Shown: one piece after another, positions 60,019 through 64,000 of the stretch
Numbering within the stretch: position 1 is the first letter of the stretch
Layout: each line of letters begins with the position of its first letter
NCBI GenBank assembly: GCA_003491285.1
Contig: CP022705.1
Location: forward strand, 1,631,501 to 1,695,500
Reading direction: 5' to 3'
From: Methanobacterium sp. BRmetb2
Lineage (GTDB): Archaea > Methanobacteriota > Methanobacteria > Methanobacteriales > Methanobacteriaceae
Length of the DNA: 64,000 nt
The notes under the pieces: model-generated
The model's database searches: none
What the model was told of the DNA's origin: nothing
What the model saw: only the letters and a program-made list of their open reading frames with translations
Made by a program: the position numbers and the translations under genes

Positions 60019-60870
60019 ATGAATGAGTCAAAATTTGCCCATATAACCAAAGCACATCCATGTTTTAATGAAAAAATGCATGATAAGGTTGGAAGAATCC
60101 ACGTTCCAATTGCCCCTAAGTGTAATATTCAATGTAATTTTTGCACACGTGAGTTGAACAAATGTGAAAAACGTCCAGGAGTTGCTTCAAGGGTAATGTC
60201 GGTTGATGATGCAGTTCAACATGTTGAAAAAGTGGTTAAAGAAATGCCCATATCTGTTGTCGGTGTGGCCGGCCCTGGAGATGCACTGGCCAATGAAAAT
60301 ACGATAGAATTCTTTAAAAAAATAGATGAAAAATTTCCTGATTTAATAAAGTGCATGAGCACTAATGGTCTTCTCCTACCAGATAAGGCAGATGAATTAG
60401 CTGAAGTGAATGTAAATACCATCACTGTGACAGTTAATGCCGTTGATCCAGAAATTGGTAAAAAAATTTATTCGAACGTAGTATATAATGGAAAGTTGTA
60501 TGAGGGAGAAGAAGCTTTTAAAATATTGTCTAAAAATCAATTAGAAGGAATTGAAAAAATAGCCAAAAAAGGTGTGGTTGTAAAAGTAAATAGCGTCCTA
60601 ATACCCGGACTTAACGATAAGCACATAGTTGATATTGCACGTGAAGTCAAAAAACGCGGAGCTTCACTAATGAATATAATACCTCTTATTCCAATGTACA
60701 AACTTAAAGATTATCCAAAACCGAATTGTGCCCAATTAAGTGAAGTTCGAGATGCTGTAGAAGAGATATTACCAGTTTTTAGAGCATGTACTCAGTGTCG
60801 TGCAGATGCCTATGGGGTTCCAGGTAGGGAAGATAAGCACCTGGACATGACTCCTGCCAGCCATTATTAA
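60019..60870 (+). CDS. nifB: Radical SAM protein NifB (short archaeal form)
   Basis: Radical SAM enzyme of 283 residues that assembles the carbide-containing [8Fe-9S-C] core cluster. C35, C39 and C42 (KCNIQCNFC) bind the SAM cluster. Typical NifB regions are HPCFNEKMHDKVGRIHVPIA, VAGPGDALAN, MSTNGLLLP and KVNSVLIPGLND, with CTQCRADAYGVPG at the end. The NifX-like C-terminal domain of bacterial NifB is absent. GAGGTAACCCAT precedes the ATG. It follows mmp17 directly and no nif structural genes are near, so it may serve MCR activation rather than, or in addition to, nitrogenase. Confidence 0.93.
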   Translation: MNESKFAHITKAHPCFNEKMHDKVGRIHVPIAPKCNIQCNFCTRELNKCEKRPGVASRVMSVDDAVQHVEKVVKEMPISVVGVAGPGDALANENTIEFFKKIDEKFPDLIKCMSTNGLLLPDKADELAEVNVNTITVTVNAVDPEIGKKIYSNVVYNGKLYEGEEAFKILSKNQLEGIEKIAKKGVVVKVNSVLIPGLNDKHIVDIAREVKKRGASLMNIIPLIPMYKLKDYPKPNCAQLSEVRDAVEEILPVFRACTQCRADAYGVPGREDKHLDMTPASHY

Positions 60871-61014
60871 ACATGTCAAAAATGTCAATATGTCAGAAAT
60901 TATACTCAATACCTGAAACAAAGTCTAAATTTCTGGGAATAAGTTTGAATAAATCTTTATCAAGAAAAATAGACTCTAATTTCTTTTTAATAACATAAAA
61001 TTTGGAGTTATTCA

Positions 61015-61944
61015 ATGAAAACTATGCTTTGGGAAGATAACAAATTATTACTTATAGATCAAACCAAATTGCCTGATGAATTAGTCTATTTTGAATGTGA
61101 AAATTATCAGGATGTTGTTCACGCCATAAAAACCATGGTTGTCCGGGGTGCTCCTGCAATTGGCGTTGCAGCAGCCTTTGGTATGGCACTTGCCTATTTA
61201 GCAGGTGATGATCTGACAAAAGCCGCCGAGGAAATAAAAAGTTCCAGACCAACAGCAGTAAATCTTTTCTGGGCAGTTGATAGGATTCTTGCTTCTGATT
61301 CTCCAGTGGATGAAGCAATAAAAATGTATAATGAGGATATAGAAACAAATAAATCCATTGGTGTACATGGATCTACAGTAATTGAAGATGGAGACACTAT
61401 TTTAACCCACTGTAATGCAGGGGCTCTGGCATGTGTGGACTATGGAACAGCATTAGGAGTTATAAGGGCGGCTTTTCAGGATGGTAAAGATATTAGCGTT
61501 GTTTGCGATGAAACCAGGCCTTTGTGTCAGGGAGCCCGTCTAAGTGTATGGGAAATGCAGCAAGAAAAAATTCCAGTAAAGTTAATAGTTGACAGTGCTG
61601 CAGGTTATATGATGCAGAAAGGAGCCATAGATAAAGTAGTAATCGGGGCAGACAGGATTGCCGGGGGTGGTGTTGCCAATAAAATAGGATCACTTATGGT
61701 GGCATTAGCTGCCAAACGATTTAACATACCTTTCTATGTGGCTGCACCCAAAAGCACTTTTGACTATGATAACTCAATATACGACGTAAAAATTGAAGAA
61801 AGAGATCCAGGGGAAGTTTTATACTTCGGGAATTGTAGGGTTGCACCTGCAGAAACAATAATCAGCAACCCATCCTTTGATATTGTACCTGGTGATTTGA
61901 TAACAGGTATAATTACTGAAGATGGTATCATAGAGCCATTTTAA
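61015..61944 (+). CDS. mtnA: S-methyl-5-thioribose-1-phosphate isomerase
   Basis: A 309-residue MtnA, related to eIF2B subunits, which isomerises methylthioribose-1-phosphate in methionine salvage. In methanogens this also feeds aromatic amino acid precursor synthesis. VVRGAPAIGVAAAFGMALAY, THCNAGALACVDYGTALGV with the catalytic Cys, and VIGADRIAGGGVANKIGS with the catalytic Asp are visible. TTTGGAGTTATTCA precedes the ATG. It is monocistronic. Confidence 0.93.
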   Translation: MKTMLWEDNKLLLIDQTKLPDELVYFECENYQDVVHAIKTMVVRGAPAIGVAAAFGMALAYLAGDDLTKAAEEIKSSRPTAVNLFWAVDRILASDSPVDEAIKMYNEDIETNKSIGVHGSTVIEDGDTILTHCNAGALACVDYGTALGVIRAAFQDGKDISVVCDETRPLCQGARLSVWEMQQEKIPVKLIVDSAAGYMMQKGAIDKVVIGADRIAGGGVANKIGSLMVALAAKRFNIPFYVAAPKSTFDYDNSIYDVKIEERDPGEVLYFGNCRVAPAETIISNPSFDIVPGDLITGIITEDGIIEPF

Positions 61945-62014
61945 TAAGATGGTATTGTAGGACATTTTTAATTATTTATTCTTTTTAATTTAATTCCTTA
62001 TTTTGGTAAAAATA

Positions 62015-63037
62015 CTATAAAATTTGCACATCTACTCCTATATGCCACTTTCCCGGACTTTTTGACTTGACTTTCCTTTTATTTAGTATTTCAACCTTCC
62101 TAGGATAAGCTGCTTTTTTTATTCTTTTCAAAGCACCTTCAAAATCACTGGCAAATTCGTAGTAATGGAGGATTCCACCGATTTTAAGTGAATCAACAGC
62201 AGTATCTAAATATTTATATGCAATTCCCGGTAGATTCATTATTATACGATCCACTTGGAGTTTTGATAATTTTAAATATTCTGAAGCATCTCCTAAAACT
62301 GGAATTATCTTTTCGGGGACTTTGTTTAATTCTATATTTTTTTTAAGATAGTCATAAGCATAAGGATTAATATCTATTGCATATATTTTAACATCTTTTG
62401 AACGGGCGATGACAATGGAGAATGGCCCAACTCCGGCGAACATGTCTATAATCGTCTCACCATCTTTAACCAGATTTAAAATCCTGTATCGTTCTGTGGC
62501 CAGTCTGGGACTAAAATATACATTTTTTACATCCATTAAAAAGCGGGCACCATATTCCTGGTGGGTGGTTTCAGATATATTAGATCCTGCCAGGTGTTCC
62601 AATTCTCTGGTTCTTCGGACACCTTTTATTTCACTATTTTTTCGAAAAACAGCCTGTCTTTTTGTGAATTTAAGTGCAGCTTCTCCTATTTTATATTTAT
62701 CATCTTCTAAATCTTCAGGAATCTCCAGTATAACGATTTCTCCAATAATATCAAAGGATCCCCTTATATCCTCTATCTTTTTTTCATCAATTTTATTCTT
62801 TAGGTAATGTTTAAGGCTTTTGGGGACTCTTTTTTGGCCTTCAAATTCACAGTTAACTATGTTTTCCAAATCAAGACATAACTTCTTCAATAAATTACTG
62901 TCTAGGTTTTCATTTAAGGGTATGATAACAAAACCATTTTCTTGTTTAATTTTAAAATCAAGGTTTATAATGGATTGTTTTAGTAGAATTTTGCGAATAT
63001 CATTGGCCTTTTGTTTTGGAACTTTTAAACCTTTCAT
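62015..63037 (-). CDS. trm5: tRNA (guanine(37)-N1)-methyltransferase Trm5
   Basis: Class I SAM-dependent methyltransferase of 340 residues that makes m1G37 in tRNA. An N-terminal D1-like domain covers residues 1-65, then VYFSPRLATERYRILNLVKD is the family segment, MFAGVGPFSIVIA the SAM loop, IDINPYAYDYLKKNIELN the acidic loop, and IIMNLPGIAYKYLD the NxPG-type catalytic motif. The archaeal Trm5b type seems likely because of length and the D1 domain. There is no strong ribosome site. Confidence 0.92.
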   Translation of the reverse strand: MKGLKVPKQKANDIRKILLKQSIINLDFKIKQENGFVIIPLNENLDSNLLKKLCLDLENIVNCEFEGQKRVPKSLKHYLKNKIDEKKIEDIRGSFDIIGEIVILEIPEDLEDDKYKIGEAALKFTKRQAVFRKNSEIKGVRRTRELEHLAGSNISETTHQEYGARFLMDVKNVYFSPRLATERYRILNLVKDGETIIDMFAGVGPFSIVIARSKDVKIYAIDINPYAYDYLKKNIELNKVPEKIIPVLGDASEYLKLSKLQVDRIIMNLPGIAYKYLDTAVDSLKIGGILHYYEFASDFEGALKRIKKAAYPRKVEILNKRKVKSKSPGKWHIGVDVQIL

Positions 63038-63181
63038 AAATATCAGCTACATGTCTCTGCGAAATAATACTTAGATAGATAAAGAATCATCTTAATATTA
63101 CTAATGGTCATATATCTATATATTAGAATAAATTAATTAAATTTCTCTCTTCATTTAATTATTATAGTAAAAGGTGATTGT

Positions 63182-63973
63182 ATGCTTTATTTTATTGGTT
63201 TAGGTCTTTTTGATGAAAAAGATATTTCACTTAAAGGAATTGAAATACTGAAAAAAGTTGATACTATATACGCTGAGTTTTACACAGCTAAACTATTTGG
63301 GTCTACTTTTTCATCTCTGGAGGAAATTGTAGAATCCCCAATCAAAATTTTAAGCCGAAAAGAAGTTGAAGAAGATAATATTCCAATCAATTCGGCATTG
63401 GATAACGACGTTGCATTTGTGACTGCAGGAGATCCTTTAATAGCCACAACCCATTCTGACATGATGATTCAAGCCAAAAAAAGAGGAATTGATGCACAGG
63501 TTGTTCATGCTTCTTCCATTCTTTCTGCTGCTCCTGGAATTGCTGGACTTCAAGCTTATAAATTTGGAAAAGTTACCACCATACCTTTTCCTGAAAAAAA
63601 CTATTTTCCACATTCACCTTATCTGACGATAGAAACCAATATGAAGTTCAAAGCTCATAGTTTAGTGCTTCTTGATATTAGAGCAGAAGAAGAAAGATAT
63701 ATGACTGCAAATCAGGGATTAGATTATCTTTTAAATGTTGAAAAAGAGAGAAACAAAAAAATTGTGTTAAATGATTCCATTGCAGTTGTAATAGCAAGAG
63801 CAGGTTCTCTAAAACCTTTAGTACGTTCCGATAGAATTCAAAATTTATTAAATGAAGATTTTGGGGGACCACTGCATTCGTTAATTATACCTTCCCAACT
63901 CCATATCATGGAGGCAGAATATCTAGTGGAAGTAGCCGGTGCTCCAGAAGAAATATTGAAAAAAAGTATCTAA
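63182..63973 (+). CDS. dphB: Diphthine synthase
   Basis: SAM-dependent methyltransferase of 263 residues in diphthamide synthesis on elongation factor 2. MLYFIGLGLFDEKDISLKGI and FVTAGDPLIATTHSDMMIQA are the family signatures, with LVLLDIRAEEERYMT and VIARAGSLKPLVRSDRIQ further on. AAAAGGTGATTGT precedes the ATG. It is monocistronic and complete. Confidence 0.95.
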   Translation: MLYFIGLGLFDEKDISLKGIEILKKVDTIYAEFYTAKLFGSTFSSLEEIVESPIKILSRKEVEEDNIPINSALDNDVAFVTAGDPLIATTHSDMMIQAKKRGIDAQVVHASSILSAAPGIAGLQAYKFGKVTTIPFPEKNYFPHSPYLTIETNMKFKAHSLVLLDIRAEEERYMTANQGLDYLLNVEKERNKKIVLNDSIAVVIARAGSLKPLVRSDRIQNLLNEDFGGPLHSLIIPSQLHIMEAEYLVEVAGAPEEILKKSI

Positions 63974-64000
63974 TTAATCATATTCTTAAATTTAGTAATA

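Noticed and set aside
60019..60870. A nitrogenase gene cluster
   Set aside because: Only nifB is present; no nifH, nifD, nifK, nifE or nifN lies in the window, and the gene sits in the marker operon.
60871..61014. Repeated ATGTCA motifs and a CTGA in the spacer before mtnA as a C/D-box RNA
   Set aside because: No box C (RTGATGA) is present at the required distance and no terminal stem can be drawn.

Overview
The window is a piece of the chromosome of a hydrogenotrophic, pseudomurein-walled methanogen of the order Methanobacteriales, most likely a Methanobacterium or close relative. The evidence is a strongly A+T-rich sequence, the methanogenesis-marker genes mmp2, 3, 6, 5, 15 and 17, a thiol:fumarate reductase B subunit, a [NiFe] hydrogenase of the Mvh/Frh type, archaeal-type GlyRS, Nob1, Trm5, DphB and SepF, and a secreted protein that combines pseudomurein-binding-like repeats with a transglutaminase-like domain. 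Start codons are often TTG or GTG, and three genes appear to use ATT or CTG behind strong Shine-Dalgarno (SD) sequences. I found no rRNA, tRNA, CRISPR array, insertion sequence or prophage.

Layout. 0.1-8.8 kb: mixed housekeeping genes (M48 protease, Fpg-like glycosylase, ferredoxin, HIT protein), a minus-strand operon with a metallophosphoesterase and a membrane phosphodiesterase, and a MetX-like hydrolase. 8.8-15.4 kb: a long A+T-rich gap, the large secreted cell-wall-active protein, a ferritin-like protein, a thioesterase and a SoxB-like metallophosphatase. 15.5-24.8 kb: nadA and nadC (NAD synthesis) flank a Roadblock protein, a four-gene hydrogenase operon (ferredoxin, V4R protein, small and large subunits) and a tightly overlapping RNase Z, MscS and sortase operon.

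24.9-31 kb: a predicted histone-fold protein with an acidic repeat tail, ZPR1, a 2-phosphoglycerate-kinase-like protein, and then a probable cell-division or positioning locus (Roadblock divergent from a DUF1611-like P-loop protein, SepF, a DUF2226-like protein and MinD). 31-46 kb: PfkB kinase, TatD, a FilR1-like regulator, UspA, glyS, dcd, a DUF1512 membrane protein, trmJ, tfrB, and the aryl-acid genes iorAB with a PaaK-like ligase and an ACT protein. 46.6-50.3 kb: two near-duplicate sodium:solute symporters with a small accessory protein between them. 50.4-52.9 kb: PRC-barrel protein, an 8-cysteine mini zinc protein overlapping pyrE, moaB, a candidate structured RNA and nob1.

53-60.9 kb: the methanogenesis-marker cluster (DUF2117, mmp2, mmp3, mmp6, DUF2111, mmp5, mmp15, mmp17) followed at once by nifB. 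This suggests that assembly of a complex iron-sulfur cluster is tied to activation of methyl-coenzyme M reductase. The window closes with mtnA, trm5 and dphB.

All functional calls come from reading motifs and gene order. No database search was run.
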